Shown: piece after piece, positions 1 to 8,871 of the stretch | How the letters are laid out: the number at the start of each line of letters is the position of its first letter | Position numbering within the stretch: position 1 is the stretch's first letter | NCBI GenBank assembly: GCA_001544595.2 | Contig: FCOH02000006.1 | Span: forward strand, 186,001 to 250,000 | Length of the DNA stretch: 64,000 bases | Direction: 5' to 3' | Origin: Caballeronia peredens | GTDB taxonomy: Bacteria > Pseudomonadota > Gammaproteobacteria > Burkholderiales > Burkholderiaceae | Program-made: the position numbers and the translations under genes | Notes under the pieces: generated by a model | Database searches by the model: none | Told to the model about the DNA's origin: nothing | What the model saw: only the letters and a program-made list of their open reading frames with translations

Positions 1-2
1 AA

Positions 3-986
3 AATTTTGAATTCAAATTCGAGAATTTCGATTGGGGCGCGGACTACTACCGCCAGCACGGCGTGATGATGCCCGCGGACGGTCTCGACGCGATCCGCGA
101 CAAGGACGCGATCCTCTTCGGCTCCGCCGGTGACCCGGACGTGCCGGACCACATCACGCTGTGGGGTCTGCGCCTGAAAATCTGCCAGGGCATGGATCAG
201 TACGCGAACGTGCGCCCGACGCGCATCCTGCCGGGCATCGACGCACCGCTCAAGCGCTGCAAGCCGGAAGACCTGAACTGGGTGATCGTGCGCGAAAACT
301 CGGAAGGCGAATATTCGGGCGTCGGCGGCCGCGTGCATCAGGGCCATCCGCTCGAGGCGGCGACCGATGTGTCGATCCTGACGCGCGCCGGTGTCGAACG
401 CATTATGCGTTTTGCATTCAAACTGGCGCAGTCGCGTCCCCGCAAGCTACTGACCGTCATCACGAAGAGCAACGCGCAGCGCCACGCGATGGTCATGTGG
501 GACGAAATCGCGCTGGAGATCTCGAAGGATTTTCCGGACGTGAAGTGGGACAAGGAACTCGTCGATGCCGCCACGGCGCGCATGGTGAACCGTCCCGCCA
601 CGCTCGATACCGTCGTTGCGACCAACCTGCACGCCGACATCCTGAGCGATCTGGCCGCCGCCCTCGCGGGCAGCCTCGGCATCGCGCCGACGGGCAACAT
701 CGATCCCGAGCGCCGCTATCCGTCGATGTTCGAGCCGATCCACGGTTCCGCGTTCGACATCATGGGCAAAGGTCTCGCCAATCCGATCGGCACGTTCTGG
801 TCCGTCGTGATGCTGCTCGAACATCTCGGCGAATTCGAGGCCGCGAAACGGGTGATGGCCGCTGTCGAAGCCGTTACCGCCGATCCGTCCCTGCACACGG
901 GCGATCTCGGCGGCAAGGCGACGACCGCACAAGTGACGGCCGCCGTATGCGCGTTCGTCGAGCAGGCGGAAGCCGCGGCCGCCTGA
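3..986 (+). CDS. ttuC: tartrate dehydrogenase / D-malate dehydrogenase (5'-truncated)
   Basis: The reading frame is open from the window edge, so the start codon lies upstream; compared with the usual length of about 360 residues, some 30-40 N-terminal residues are missing. It belongs to the isocitrate/isopropylmalate dehydrogenase superfamily, which oxidatively decarboxylates D-malate, tartrate or related 2-hydroxyacids with NAD and a divalent metal. Visible motifs are FGSAGDPDVPDH, the substrate-binding RENSEGEYSG stretch, the lysine in TVITKSNA, the metal-binding aspartates in ATNLHADILSDLAAAL, and the NAD-binding EPIHGSAFDI segment. Its neighbour is a convergent GntR regulator across a shared terminator. 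IlvB/LeuB-type activity is less likely, because the YSGVGGR and SNAQRHAMVMWDE signatures are those of the TtuC/DmlA group. Confidence 0.9.
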   Translation, partial: NFEFKFENFDWGADYYRQHGVMMPADGLDAIRDKDAILFGSAGDPDVPDHITLWGLRLKICQGMDQYANVRPTRILPGIDAPLKRCKPEDLNWVIVRENSEGEYSGVGGRVHQGHPLEAATDVSILTRAGVERIMRFAFKLAQSRPRKLLTVITKSNAQRHAMVMWDEIALEISKDFPDVKWDKELVDAATARMVNRPATLDTVVATNLHADILSDLAAALAGSLGIAPTGNIDPERRYPSMFEPIHGSAFDIMGKGLANPIGTFWSVVMLLEHLGEFEAAKRVMAAVEAVTADPSLHTGDLGGKATTAQVTAAVCAFVEQAEAAAA

Positions 987-1008
987 CGCACGTTTGGTCC
1001 CGGAATGA

Positions 1009-1035
1009 AAAAGAGCGGCTACGTGCCGCTCTTTT
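1009..1035. terminator. bidirectional rho-independent terminator
   Basis: A perfect 11-bp stem, AAAAGAGCGGC (1009-1019) pairing with GCCGCTCTTTT (1025-1035), surrounds a 5-nt loop. The A-tract on one side and T-tract on the other let it work in both directions, which fits its place between the convergent dehydrogenase (stop at 986) and the GntR regulator (stop at 1054). Confidence 0.9.
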
Positions 1036-1053
1036 CGTCCAACGCGCCTTCCT

Positions 1054-1869
1054 TCATGAACCCAGCGCCACGCGTTCCGGTTCGTCCGGCTCGAACCAGT
1101 CGGGATTGCGCGCCGCGATAGGATGCAGCGACACCAGAATTTCCCTTAAATGCGCACGCATCGCTTCTTCGGCGCCATCGGCATCATGTGCCTTCAACGC
1201 GCTCACAATTCGCGCATGCTGCTTGATGAGCAAATCGAGCGGCGACACATCGGGCAAGCTCAGATACCGGACGCGATCCATCTGCGCCTTGATGTCCTGA
1301 ATCGTGTCCCACGCCGCGACGCAGTCGATCGATTGCGCGATCAGCATATGGAACTGTTCGTCAAGCGTGAGGAACGCACCGGTATCGTTCAACTTCGATG
1401 CGCTCTTCTGCTCGCGCAGGTTCGCGGCGAGATCGTCGAGTTGCGAATCGGTGATGGCGACCGCGGCCTTGCGCGCGACCGCCGTTTCGATCGCCTCGCG
1501 AATGAAGCGCCCTTCGCGCACCTGACGCGGCGAGATCTTCTTCACGAAGGTACCGCGCTGCGGCAACACCTGCAGCACGCCAGCCTCGACGAGCTTGATG
1601 AAGGTCTCGCGCACGGGCTGGCGCGACACCTGAAACATATCCGACACTTCCTTTTCCGAGAGCGGCGTGCCCGGCACGAGTTGCCCCGCGAAAATAGCCT
1701 GGCGCAGCGCCCGAAAAATCTGCTTGCCGATGGGCTCGTGCGAGTCGTGCGAAATCAGCGAGGTCAGATCGGGCAACGCAATCTTCTGCGACGCGAGCGG
1801 CCTGCGCACGCGAGCGCGCCGCGATGCCGAGTCCGTTGCCGAGCCGTTTGGCACGATACCTTCTTGCAT
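1054..1869 (-). CDS. GntR/FadR-family (FCD) transcriptional regulator
   Basis: A 271-residue regulator. The N-terminal winged helix-turn-helix runs from about residue 45 to 110 (IGKQIFRALRQAIFAGQLVPG, then LSEKEVSDMFQVSRQPVRETFIKLVEAGVL). It is followed by an all-helical FCD ligand-binding domain with the metal-binding pattern of the family (DEQFHMLIA, HARIVSAL, AMRAHLREIL). Such proteins usually repress sugar-acid operons and release DNA when they bind the substrate acid. It is encoded just downstream of the leftward transporter and dehydrogenase genes, so it probably controls them. The start at MQEG (1869) was chosen; an in-frame ATG at 1914 has a GGGAAG sequence upstream and would add 15 residues. 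The long open frame further upstream overlaps the transporter gene and is a shadow. Confidence 0.88.
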   Translation of the reverse strand: MQEGIVPNGSATDSASRRARVRRPLASQKIALPDLTSLISHDSHEPIGKQIFRALRQAIFAGQLVPGTPLSEKEVSDMFQVSRQPVRETFIKLVEAGVLQVLPQRGTFVKKISPRQVREGRFIREAIETAVARKAAVAITDSQLDDLAANLREQKSASKLNDTGAFLTLDEQFHMLIAQSIDCVAAWDTIQDIKAQMDRVRYLSLPDVSPLDLLIKQHARIVSALKAHDADGAEEAMRAHLREILVSLHPIAARNPDWFEPDEPERVALGS

Positions 1870-1937
1870 GATTGAAAACCTGAACGCTATGTGAGGAAAG
1901 TGCGATTCACGCATGCGCGCATCACTTCCCGATACTA

Positions 1938-3236
1938 TCACGCGGTCCTTGCGGCACCTTCGGGCTTCGCGCGCGCTTTCGGCTCGCGAATCCACATGAA
2001 CGAACACAGCGCGCCGAGCACCGCAACCGCGCCCGCGAGAACGAAGGCGCTGCCATAAGCGCCGTGCGTTGCCTCGACGATGAAGCCCGTCACGGCCGGC
2101 CCGATCACGCCCGCCAGGTTCGCCAGCAGATGCACGAAGCCGCCCACCCCGCCGACGTTCTCGCGCCGCACCGTGTCCTGAATCACGGCCCAGTAGACCG
2201 AACCCGTCACGTAGAGAAAGAAGATCGTGACAGACATCAGCGCGACCGCGCCTTGCGTGCTCTCCACGCGGCCCGCGAACGCCACGGACAGCGCAGCCAT
2301 GCCGAGACACACCGTCAGCACGATGCGACGCGACATCAACGGCTTGCCGGTGATGCGCAGAATCGCATCGGTGATGAAGCCGCCCGCCGCGAGGCCGATG
2401 CTGCCGAGCAGCCACGGAATCACCGTCGCGAAACTCATGTCGCGCAGGGACATGTGATGCGCTTCGGTGAGGTAGGTCGGGAACCACGAGAGAAAGAAGA
2501 AGAGCACGTAGTTATACGAGAAGAACGCGCATGCGGTGGCGAGGATGATCGGCTGACGCAGATAGAAGCCGAGATTCGCCTGTTTGCCGTGTGCGCCGTG
2601 CTCCATCGACGCGGCGCCTTGCTGTCCTTCCACGATCAGATCGAGCTCGGCTTGCGTGACGCGCTTGTTCTGCTGCGGATGCTCGGTCGTCGAAAGCGTC
2701 CATAGCGCGAGCCAGACGAAACCGATCAGCATGATGATGACGAAGGCCCAGCGCCAACCGAACTGTATCGCCATATAGCCGACCACCGGCCCCGCGAGTG
2801 CACCGCCGAGCGGCGTGCCCGAGCTGATGACACCGATCGCACTGGCCACTTCCCGGCGCGGGAACCAGTTGTTCACCATCTTGCTGTTCGACGAACTGAA
2901 CGGACCCTCGCCCATGCCGAAGAGCACGCGCAGAACGATCAGCGAAGCGAGACTGCTCGCAAGCGCGGTCGCGCCGCAGAAGAGCGACCAGATGCCCATC
3001 GCGCCGCCGAAGACCTTCTTGGCGCCGATCTTGTCGGACAACACGCCGCCGACAAAATTGAATAATGCATACCCGATAAAGAAGCTGCTGAACACGATGC
3101 CCATCTGCGCGTGCGTGAAATGCAGATCTTTCTGGATCAGCGGCGCGGCGATGGAAAGCGCCGCGCGATCGAGATAGTTGACGACTCCGGCGAGAAACAG
3201 CAGTCCGACGACGAACCATCGCTGGCTCTTGATCAT
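1938..3236 (-). CDS. MFS transporter, anion:cation symporter (sugar-acid) type
   Basis: A 432-residue inner-membrane permease with about 12 hydrophobic segments. The family signatures YLDRAALSIAAP in the first helix and GVLSDKIGAKKVFG in the loop after the second place it in the anion:cation symporter branch, which contains galactonate, glucarate and tartrate carriers. The start at MIKSQRW is supported by a GGAGA ribosome site 6 nt upstream; the longer frame adds MHRRLD without support. It follows the L-idonate/gulonate dehydrogenase gene in the same direction and likely imports the acid that this cluster degrades. The exact substrate cannot be read from sequence. Confidence 0.88.
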   Translation of the reverse strand: MIKSQRWFVVGLLFLAGVVNYLDRAALSIAAPLIQKDLHFTHAQMGIVFSSFFIGYALFNFVGGVLSDKIGAKKVFGGAMGIWSLFCGATALASSLASLIVLRVLFGMGEGPFSSSNSKMVNNWFPRREVASAIGVISSGTPLGGALAGPVVGYMAIQFGWRWAFVIIMLIGFVWLALWTLSTTEHPQQNKRVTQAELDLIVEGQQGAASMEHGAHGKQANLGFYLRQPIILATACAFFSYNYVLFFFLSWFPTYLTEAHHMSLRDMSFATVIPWLLGSIGLAAGGFITDAILRITGKPLMSRRIVLTVCLGMAALSVAFAGRVESTQGAVALMSVTIFFLYVTGSVYWAVIQDTVRRENVGGVGGFVHLLANLAGVIGPAVTGFIVEATHGAYGSAFVLAGAVAVLGALCSFMWIREPKARAKPEGAARTA

Positions 3237-3280
3237 GTCGAGTCTCCGATGCACCGCTTCTTATCGGCCTTCGGCCCGGC

Positions 3281-3309
3281 GGTTTTTTGAATGATGAATT
3301 TTGAATGCC
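3281..3309. repeat. dispersed GGCATT-family repeat, copy 1
   Basis: A 29-bp AT-richer stretch in the spacer between the zinc dehydrogenase stop (3325) and the transporter start (3236). It matches the 29-bp stretch at 4384-4412 at 26 of 29 positions, including the shared ends GGTTTTTTGAATG and ATTTTGAATGCC. Confidence 0.75.
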
Positions 3310-3324
3310 AGTGCGCAAACGCGC

Positions 3325-4362
3325 TTAGTCGAATTGCAGATGCACTTTCATCGACTGGCTGCGGTCCTGCGCGACTTCGAATGCGCGGTTCGCATCTGCG
3401 AGAGGAAATGCGTGCGTCATCAGCGGACGAAGATCGATGCGTTGCGAGGCAATTTCATCCGCGGCGGTGGCGTATTCGTCGGTGAAGCGAAACGAGCCCT
3501 GATAGCGCAACTCCTTCGCCATCACGAGATTCGCCGCAACCGGCGACTGACCCGCCGGCAGATTGCCGAGCTGGATGACCGTGCCGCCCGCGCGAACCGC
3601 GCGCAACGCGGTATCGAGACCGGCGGGGCTGCCCGATGCCTCGATCACGACGTCGAAGGTGCCACGTTCGCGCGACCATGCATCGATGCGCGCCTGGTCG
3701 TTCGCGAGCACGGTTTCATCCGCGCCGAGCGACGCCGCCATCGCAAGCGCCTTCTCCGCCAGATCGACCGCGACGACTCGATGCGCGCCCGCCCGACGAG
3801 CCGCGGCAAGCACGATACAGCCGATCGGCCCGCAGCCGACCAGCAGCATCTTCGCGCCGACGAGCGAGCCCGCGAGATTCAGCGCGTGCAACGCGACGGC
3901 CAGCGGCTCGGCCATCGACGCCTGCGCGAAATCGAGGCTGTCCGGAACCGGCACGCATTGCCGCGCCGCTGCCGTGATGTACTGACGAAACATGCCCTGC
4001 ATGTGCGGAAACGTGGACGCACTGCCCATGAAACGCATGTTCAGACAATGATTCGGCATGCCCTTCACGCAGAAGCGGCACGTGCCGCAATTCAAGCCCG
4101 GGTTGACCGCGACGCGTTGACCGATTTTCAACTCGGTCACGCCCTCGCCCAGCGCCGCGATTTCGCCCGCGACTTCATGACCGAGCACGAACGGCTCGCG
4201 CACCGCGAAGTCGCCGCTCTTGCCCTTGAAGTAGTACGAGAGATCGGACCCGCAGATGCCGCCCGCGCGCACGCGAATCTGCACCTGTCCGGGCTGCGGC
4301 TGGGGCGTGTCGATCTCGTCGATGACGAGTTTCTTCGCTTCGTGGAGGACGGCTGCGAGCAT
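3325..4362 (-). CDS. zinc-dependent L-idonate/L-gulonate 5-dehydrogenase-like alcohol dehydrogenase
   Basis: A 345-residue medium-chain dehydrogenase/reductase. Catalytic zinc ligands are Cys37 (GGICGSD) and the His62-Glu63 pair (GHEVAG). The four structural-zinc cysteines are Cys92, 95, 98 and 106. The Rossmann motif VGCGPIGCIV lies near residue 175. The segment MGSASTFPHMQGMFRQY is typical of the IdnD/RspB group, which oxidises L-idonate to 5-keto-D-gluconate or L-gulonate to D-fructuronate with NAD(P). With a ManD/RspA-type dehydratase and a fructuronate reductase two and three genes away, the L-gulonate reaction is the more coherent guess. Threonine or sorbitol dehydrogenase activity is the alternative. 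Confidence 0.82.
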   Translation of the reverse strand: MLAAVLHEAKKLVIDEIDTPQPQPGQVQIRVRAGGICGSDLSYYFKGKSGDFAVREPFVLGHEVAGEIAALGEGVTELKIGQRVAVNPGLNCGTCRFCVKGMPNHCLNMRFMGSASTFPHMQGMFRQYITAAARQCVPVPDSLDFAQASMAEPLAVALHALNLAGSLVGAKMLLVGCGPIGCIVLAAARRAGAHRVVAVDLAEKALAMAASLGADETVLANDQARIDAWSRERGTFDVVIEASGSPAGLDTALRAVRAGGTVIQLGNLPAGQSPVAANLVMAKELRYQGSFRFTDEYATAADEIASQRIDLRPLMTHAFPLADANRAFEVAQDRSQSMKVHLQFD

Positions 4363-4383
4363 GATCGGTATCCTGAGTCTTGC

Positions 4384-4412
4384 GGTTTTTTGAATGCGAA
4401 ATTTTGAATGCC
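4384..4412. repeat. dispersed GGCATT-family repeat, copy 2
   Basis: A near-identical partner (26/29) of the stretch at 3281-3309, placed the same way: about 20 bp after the stop of the upstream gene (4431) and before the start of the next one (4362). Confidence 0.75.
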
Positions 4413-4430
4413 GGCTTTTCGCGATCGGGT

Positions 4431-5801
4431 TCAGCGCCGCGCGGCAAAAGCGGTCGCGGTATGCGCCGGCGCGGCTTCGATTTCATGTGAAGGCGCCGCC
4501 CAATCGTGGAGATCGCGGCCGAGCTGCGCGGGCGCCGTTTCCGGCAAAAGGAGCAGCGAGATCGTCGAAATGATGCCGAGCACCGCCACATAGACGATCA
4601 GCCCGACCGAACTGCCGCCTGTCGCCTGAATGAGCTTCACTGCGACGAGACCAAGCACGCCGCTGCCGATGAGTGAACCGATCTGCCAGATCAGCGCGAT
4701 GCCGCTGCAGCGCACGCGCGCCGGAAAAAGCTCGGGAAAGAGCGATGCTTGCGGCGCATAGCACAGGCTGTGGCCGACGGTGATCGCGAGGATCAACACG
4801 GTCTGGATCGCGAGGCGGCTGCCGCTGTCGATCGCGTGAAAGAGCGGCACCACCAGCAGGACGTGCAGCACGGCGCCCGCGATGAAAGTCGCACGCCGGC
4901 CGATGCGGTCCGACAGCGCGCCCGCGAGCGGAATCGCGATGAGCTCGAGCAAAACCGCGACGATGATGCTCTGCAGAAGAAGCGCCTCGGAGATGCCGTG
5001 CGCGCGGCCGTAGGCGAGCACGATCATCGTGTACATCGCGAACGTGCAGGCTTCGATGAGTTTCGCGCCGACGCCCTTCACGATCGTCGAGCCGTATTGC
5101 TTCACCACTTCCACCACGGGCCGCGACTCGACCGTCCGGGTTGCGCGAATCGCCGCGAATACGGGCGATTCCTCCGTGCGCAGGCGGATATAGAGCCCGA
5201 CTACGACGAGCACGATGCTCCCGAGAAACGGCAAACGCCAGCCCCAGTCCATCAGTTGTTCGTGCGTGAGCGTCGCGGTGAGCACGGCGAAGATGCCCGA
5301 CGGAATCAGAAATCCGGCTGGCGCGCCGAGTTGCACGAGGCTCGCGAAGAAGCCGCGTTCGCGCGGCGGCGCGTATTCGGCGGTCAGCAGCACCGCGCCC
5401 GCCTGCTCGCCGCCAACGCCGAAGCCCTGCAACACGCGAATCAGAATGAGCGCGGCCGGCGCCCAGATGCCGGCTTGCGAATAGTCGGGCAGCAAACCGA
5501 TGGCGAACGTGCCGAGCCCGACGATCAAAATCGTGACGATGAGCGCTTTCTTCCGCCCGATCTTGTCGCCGAAATGCCCAAAAACGATCCCGCCGATGGG
5601 CCTCGCGACGAAACCGACTGCATAGGTTGCAAACGCGGCGAGCGTGCCGATCAGCGGATCGTGGCTCGGAAAGAACTTCGCCCCGAACACGAGCACGGCG
5701 GCCGTGCCATACACGAAGAAGTCGTAATACTCTGCCGCAGTGCCGATGGTCGATGCCGCGGCCACGCGCCGCAACATCGCACTGGTTTCCCTGTCTGCCA
5801 T
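4431..5801 (-). CDS. MFS transporter, metabolite:H+ symporter (MHS) family
   Basis: A 456-residue 12-helix permease of the MHS group (relatives carry shikimate, citrate, alpha-ketoglutarate and proline). Seen directly are the N-terminal GTAAEYYDFFVYGTAA motif, the loop GHFGDKIGRKKALI, the RVLQGFGVGGEQAGA segment and the second-half loop GALSDRIGRRATFI. The start at MADRETS is backed by CCGGAGAGAGAC directly upstream; the longer frame runs back over the dehydratase end. It is the second transporter of the sugar-acid cluster, so the cluster may import two different acids or have taken up an unrelated carrier. Confidence 0.88.
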   Translation of the reverse strand: MADRETSAMLRRVAAASTIGTAAEYYDFFVYGTAAVLVFGAKFFPSHDPLIGTLAAFATYAVGFVARPIGGIVFGHFGDKIGRKKALIVTILIVGLGTFAIGLLPDYSQAGIWAPAALILIRVLQGFGVGGEQAGAVLLTAEYAPPRERGFFASLVQLGAPAGFLIPSGIFAVLTATLTHEQLMDWGWRLPFLGSIVLVVVGLYIRLRTEESPVFAAIRATRTVESRPVVEVVKQYGSTIVKGVGAKLIEACTFAMYTMIVLAYGRAHGISEALLLQSIIVAVLLELIAIPLAGALSDRIGRRATFIAGAVLHVLLVVPLFHAIDSGSRLAIQTVLILAITVGHSLCYAPQASLFPELFPARVRCSGIALIWQIGSLIGSGVLGLVAVKLIQATGGSSVGLIVYVAVLGIISTISLLLLPETAPAQLGRDLHDWAAPSHEIEAAPAHTATAFAARR

Positions 5802-5812
5802 GTCTCTCTCCG

Positions 5813-5840
5813 GAATTTTGTACTTTGAATGCGTAATGCC
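5813..5840. repeat. dispersed GGCATT-family repeat, copy 3
   Basis: Spacer between the dehydratase stop (5857) and the MHS transporter start (5801). It contains TTTGAATGCGTAATGC (5824-5839), a 16-mer that occurs exactly again at 29498-29513. Confidence 0.8.
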
Positions 5841-5856
5841 AATGCGCAATGACCAG

Positions 5857-7065
5857 TTACCAGTTCCAGAGGGTTCCGTCCTCGAGGCGCGCGACAGGCA
5901 GATACGCCGGGTCGTACGGATACTTCGCGGCAAGCTTTTCGTCGATGTCCACGCCATGGCCCGGCGCTTCGCCCGGATGCATCATCCCGCGGTCGAAGGA
6001 CCATGCATGCGGGAAGACGTCGAGCGCTTCTTGCGGAAAGCCCATGTATTCCTGTACGCCGAAGTTCGGCACCCAAAGATCGAAATGCAGCGCCGTGCCC
6101 ATGCATACCGGCGACAGATCGGACGGGCCATGACAACCCGTTCGCACCTGATAGAGCGAGGCGAAATCGGCAATCCGCTTCAGATGCGTGATGCCGCCCG
6201 CGTGCGTCAGCGTGGCACGGATATAGTCGATCAGTTGCTCTTCGATCAGTTGCTTGCAATCCCAGATGCTGTTGAACACTTCGCCCACTGCGATCGGCGT
6301 GACGGTGTGTTCACGGATCAGCCGGAAGCCTGCCTGATTCTCCGCGGGCGTCGGGTCTTCCATCCAGAACAGGCGATACGGTTCGATCGATTTGCCGAGA
6401 CGCGCCGCTTCGATCGGCGTAAGACGATGATGTACGTCGTGCAGCAGATGCGTGTCGAAGCCGAACTTGTCGCGTACGGCTTCGAAAAGTTTCGGCACGA
6501 AATCCAGGTACTTTTCCGAAGACCAGCTCTGTTCTTCCACCGCGCCTTTGGTCGCCGGCTCGTACATGCCGCTGCCCTTCGCGACGCCGTACACCGAGCG
6601 CATGTTCGGCACGCCGCACTGGATACGGATAGCCTTGTAGCCCTCCTCGACATGCTCCGCGTAACGGTCGAGCGCTTCCGGAATATCGCGGCCCGTCGCG
6701 TGCCCGTAGACCATCACGCCCTCGCGCGACGCGCCGCCCAGCAGCTTGTACAGCGGCATGTTCGCCGTCTTGCCCAGAATGTCCCACAGCGCCATGTCGA
6801 CCGCGGCGATGGCCGTCATCGTGACCGGACCGCGACGCCAGTACGCGCCCTTATAGAGGAACTGCCATGTATCTTCGATGCGGCCGGGGTCGCGTCCGAT
6901 GAGCAATGGACACACGTGATCTTTCAGATACGAGGCAACGGCCAGTTCGCGGCCATTGAGCGTCGCATCGCCGATGCCGTAAATGCCCTCGTCCGTTTCC
7001 ACTTTGAGCGTGACGAAATTGCGTCCCGGACACGTCACGATCACATCGGCGCGGATGATCTTCAT
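5857..7065 (-). CDS. ManD/RspA-type sugar-acid dehydratase (enolase superfamily)
   Basis: A 402-residue member of the D-mannonate dehydratase subgroup of the enolase superfamily. It would dehydrate D-mannonate (or D-gluconate) to 2-keto-3-deoxygluconate. Metal ligands are Asp210 (HDVHH), Glu236 (MEDP) and Glu262 (GEVFN); His312 lies in the CHGPSDLSP motif. Residue 314 is proline. As I recall from the ManD literature, alanine here marks high-efficiency mannonate dehydratases and proline the low-efficiency or gluconate-active members. The start [10 protein letters not shown] has AAGGAAT 5 nt upstream; the longer frame adds seven residues without support. It is divergent from the fructuronate/mannonate oxidoreductase gene. 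Confidence 0.88.
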   Translation of the reverse strand: MKIIRADVIVTCPGRNFVTLKVETDEGIYGIGDATLNGRELAVASYLKDHVCPLLIGRDPGRIEDTWQFLYKGAYWRRGPVTMTAIAAVDMALWDILGKTANMPLYKLLGGASREGVMVYGHATGRDIPEALDRYAEHVEEGYKAIRIQCGVPNMRSVYGVAKGSGMYEPATKGAVEEQSWSSEKYLDFVPKLFEAVRDKFGFDTHLLHDVHHRLTPIEAARLGKSIEPYRLFWMEDPTPAENQAGFRLIREHTVTPIAVGEVFNSIWDCKQLIEEQLIDYIRATLTHAGGITHLKRIADFASLYQVRTGCHGPSDLSPVCMGTALHFDLWVPNFGVQEYMGFPQEALDVFPHAWSFDRGMMHPGEAPGHGVDIDEKLAAKYPYDPAYLPVARLEDGTLWNW

Positions 7066-7098
7066 AGGGATTCCTTGAATGGGCATTCGATGTAACGG

Positions 7099-7116
7099 AT
7101 ACTACCATACCAGTAT
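7099..7116. promoter_or_regulatory. possible operator between the divergent dehydratase and oxidoreductase genes
   Basis: An inverted repeat ATACT-N8-AGTAT (ATACTACCATACCAGTAT) in the 93-bp divergent intergenic region. Its size and position suit a GntR-type repressor such as the one encoded at 1054-1869. This is inference: the arms are short and no second clear copy was found. Confidence 0.35.
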
Positions 7117-7147
7117 GTCACAACGTCAACGTCGGGTTTTCCCCATT

Positions 7148-7163
7148 CTTAATGCAAAATGCC
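7148..7163. repeat. dispersed GGCATT-family repeat, copy 4
   Basis: CTTAATGCAAAATGCC, the reverse complement of GGCATTTTGCATTAAG. It overlaps the region of the oxidoreductase start codons at 7159 and 7171. Confidence 0.55.
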
Positions 7164-7170
7164 ATCGCAA

Positions 7171-8673
7171 ATGACTGATCAATCCACGCCATCCACGCTC
7201 TGCCATTCGTCGCTCTCTTCGATGAGCGCGCATTTGCTCTCGCCGCAATGGCGGGAGCCTGCCATCGGCATCGTGCATCTGGGCGTCGGCAATTTTCATC
7301 GTGCGCACGAAGCGCTCTACACCGAGGAAGCGATGCTCGCTCAGCCCGGCGACTGGGGCATCTGCGGCGTCACGCTGCAGGGCGACGTGAGCAAGCGCGA
7401 TGCGTTGATGAAGCAGAACGGGCTTTACAGCGTCGTGGAACGCGGTCCGGAAGGCGTGCGCGTGACGGTCGTGCGCGCGTTGCGCGAAGTGCTGGCGATG
7501 CCTTTCGATCGCGCGCGCCTGTTCGCACTTTTCGCCGATGAGCGCGTGCGCATCGTGTCATTGACCGTAACGGAGAAGGGGTATTGCCGCGATCCGCAGA
7601 CGGGCGATGCCGACTTCAGCCATCCGGGCGTCGCGCACGATCTGATGCGTCCCGAAGAGGCGTCGACGGTCCCGGGGATTTTGTGCGCCGCGCTGAAGGC
7701 GCGCCGCGACGCCGGCAAGCCGCCCTTCACCGTGCTTTCATGCGACAACCTCTCGCACAACGGCGACGCGCTCCGGCAAGCCGTCTGTTCATTCGCACGC
7801 AGGCTCGACCCGGCGCTCGCCGAATGGATCGAAATGCAGGTGGCCTTTCCGTCGACGATGGTCGATCGCATCGTTCCCGCGACGACCGAGGCCGATCGCG
7901 AAGCCGCGCAGGCGGCCCTCGGCGTGCTAGACGAAGTGCCGGTGCCGTGCGAGCCGTTCCGTCAATGGGTGATCGAGGACCGCTTCCCTTGCGGGCGTCC
8001 GGCCTGGGAAACGGCTGGCGCGCAGCTCGTCGACGATGTCGCGCCGTTCGAAGTCGCCAAGCTTCGCATGCTGAACGCCACGCATTCGACGCTCGCCTAT
8101 CTGTCGATGCTCGCCGGATTCGAGACTATCAGCGACGCGGTCGGGCACGCGCCACTGCGGGCGCTGATCCACGACATGATGACGCACGAGATCGCCCCGA
8201 CGCTCGACGTTCCCGCCTCGTTCGACCTGCTCGCTTACCGCGACGCCCTGCTCGCCCGATACGCCAACCCGGCGCTCAGGCATCGCTGCGCGCAGATCGC
8301 GATGGACGGCAGCCAGAAGATGCCGCCCCGCATTCTGTCGACGATCGCGGTGCGTCTCGCCGCGGGGCGCTCGATCGAGCGGCTCGCACTGGCCACGGCA
8401 GCGTGGTTCACGTTCCTGCGCGGCCGCGCGGACGACGGCACGCGCTATCGGATCGACGATCCGCTGGCGGACCGTCTCACGAAGGCAGCCTGCGATGCCA
8501 ACACGCCCGACCATCTGGTCGACGCGATGCTCGCCGTGAGCGACGTTCTCCCGTCGGATCTCGCGCGCAATTCAGCACTTCGAGAGGCTCTGATCCGCGC
8601 CGTAGCGAAACTGCGAGGCGGCGCGCTCGCGGCTATCTCTGAGTACACACGGGTCGACAAAGGCGTCGCTTAA
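7171..8673 (+). CDS. uxuB: mannitol dehydrogenase-family D-mannonate oxidoreductase (fructuronate reductase)
   Basis: About 500 residues, the usual length for the polyol-specific long-chain dehydrogenase family. The NAD-binding motif GIVHLGVGNFHRAHEA lies near residue 30. The catalytic region VAKLRMLNATHSTLAYL carries the family K-x(4)-N-x(2)-H arrangement, and FPSTMVDRIVP is the other family signature. UxuB-type enzymes interconvert D-fructuronate and D-mannonate; mannitol or altronate oxidation is possible. Starts at 7159 and 7171 are both in frame with no clear ribosome site; 7171 (MTDQST) was chosen because family members begin shortly before the LxxxxL segment. It is transcribed divergently from the ManD-type dehydratase, which would use its product. 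Confidence 0.85.
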   Translation: MTDQSTPSTLCHSSLSSMSAHLLSPQWREPAIGIVHLGVGNFHRAHEALYTEEAMLAQPGDWGICGVTLQGDVSKRDALMKQNGLYSVVERGPEGVRVTVVRALREVLAMPFDRARLFALFADERVRIVSLTVTEKGYCRDPQTGDADFSHPGVAHDLMRPEEASTVPGILCAALKARRDAGKPPFTVLSCDNLSHNGDALRQAVCSFARRLDPALAEWIEMQVAFPSTMVDRIVPATTEADREAAQAALGVLDEVPVPCEPFRQWVIEDRFPCGRPAWETAGAQLVDDVAPFEVAKLRMLNATHSTLAYLSMLAGFETISDAVGHAPLRALIHDMMTHEIAPTLDVPASFDLLAYRDALLARYANPALRHRCAQIAMDGSQKMPPRILSTIAVRLAAGRSIERLALATAAWFTFLRGRADDGTRYRIDDPLADRLTKAACDANTPDHLVDAMLAVSDVLPSDLARNSALREALIRAVAKLRGGALAAISEYTRVDKGVA

Positions 8674-8693
8674 GGAGTCGATTGAGGATCGAT

Positions 8694-8748
8694 TGAATGC
8701 AAAGTTCAAAATCACCGAGTGAATTTTGAATTGCGCATGCAAAATGCC
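8694..8748. repeat. dispersed GGCATT-family repeat, copy 5, with inverted repeat
   Basis: It begins about 20 bp after the oxidoreductase stop. It holds a perfect inverted repeat TTCAAAAT (8705-8712) / ATTTTGAA (8723-8730), then GCATGCAAAATGCC (8735-8748), a 14-mer also present exactly at 34183-34196 and, reversed, at 50576-50589. Confidence 0.8.
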
Positions 8749-8871
8749 ATCCCGCCGGGCGCGCGAGACAGGCGCCCGCGCGAAAATAGGTCCGCCACGA
8801 CTGCCGATGCGCCGGCTTCGTTTTAAGATAGTCACTTTCTGTGACTCGGCGCCATACGCCAGGAGTGGTAC

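Noticed and set aside
1-30. AT-rich start of the window (AAAATTTTGAATTCAAATTC) that resembles the dispersed repeat
   Set aside because: It is in frame in the truncated dehydrogenase gene and encodes an ordinary Phe/Glu/Asn-rich segment; resemblance to the repeat core is short.
1870-2487. Long N-terminal extension of the GntR regulator
   Set aside because: The extension runs antisense-frame through the transporter gene; it is a high-GC shadow.
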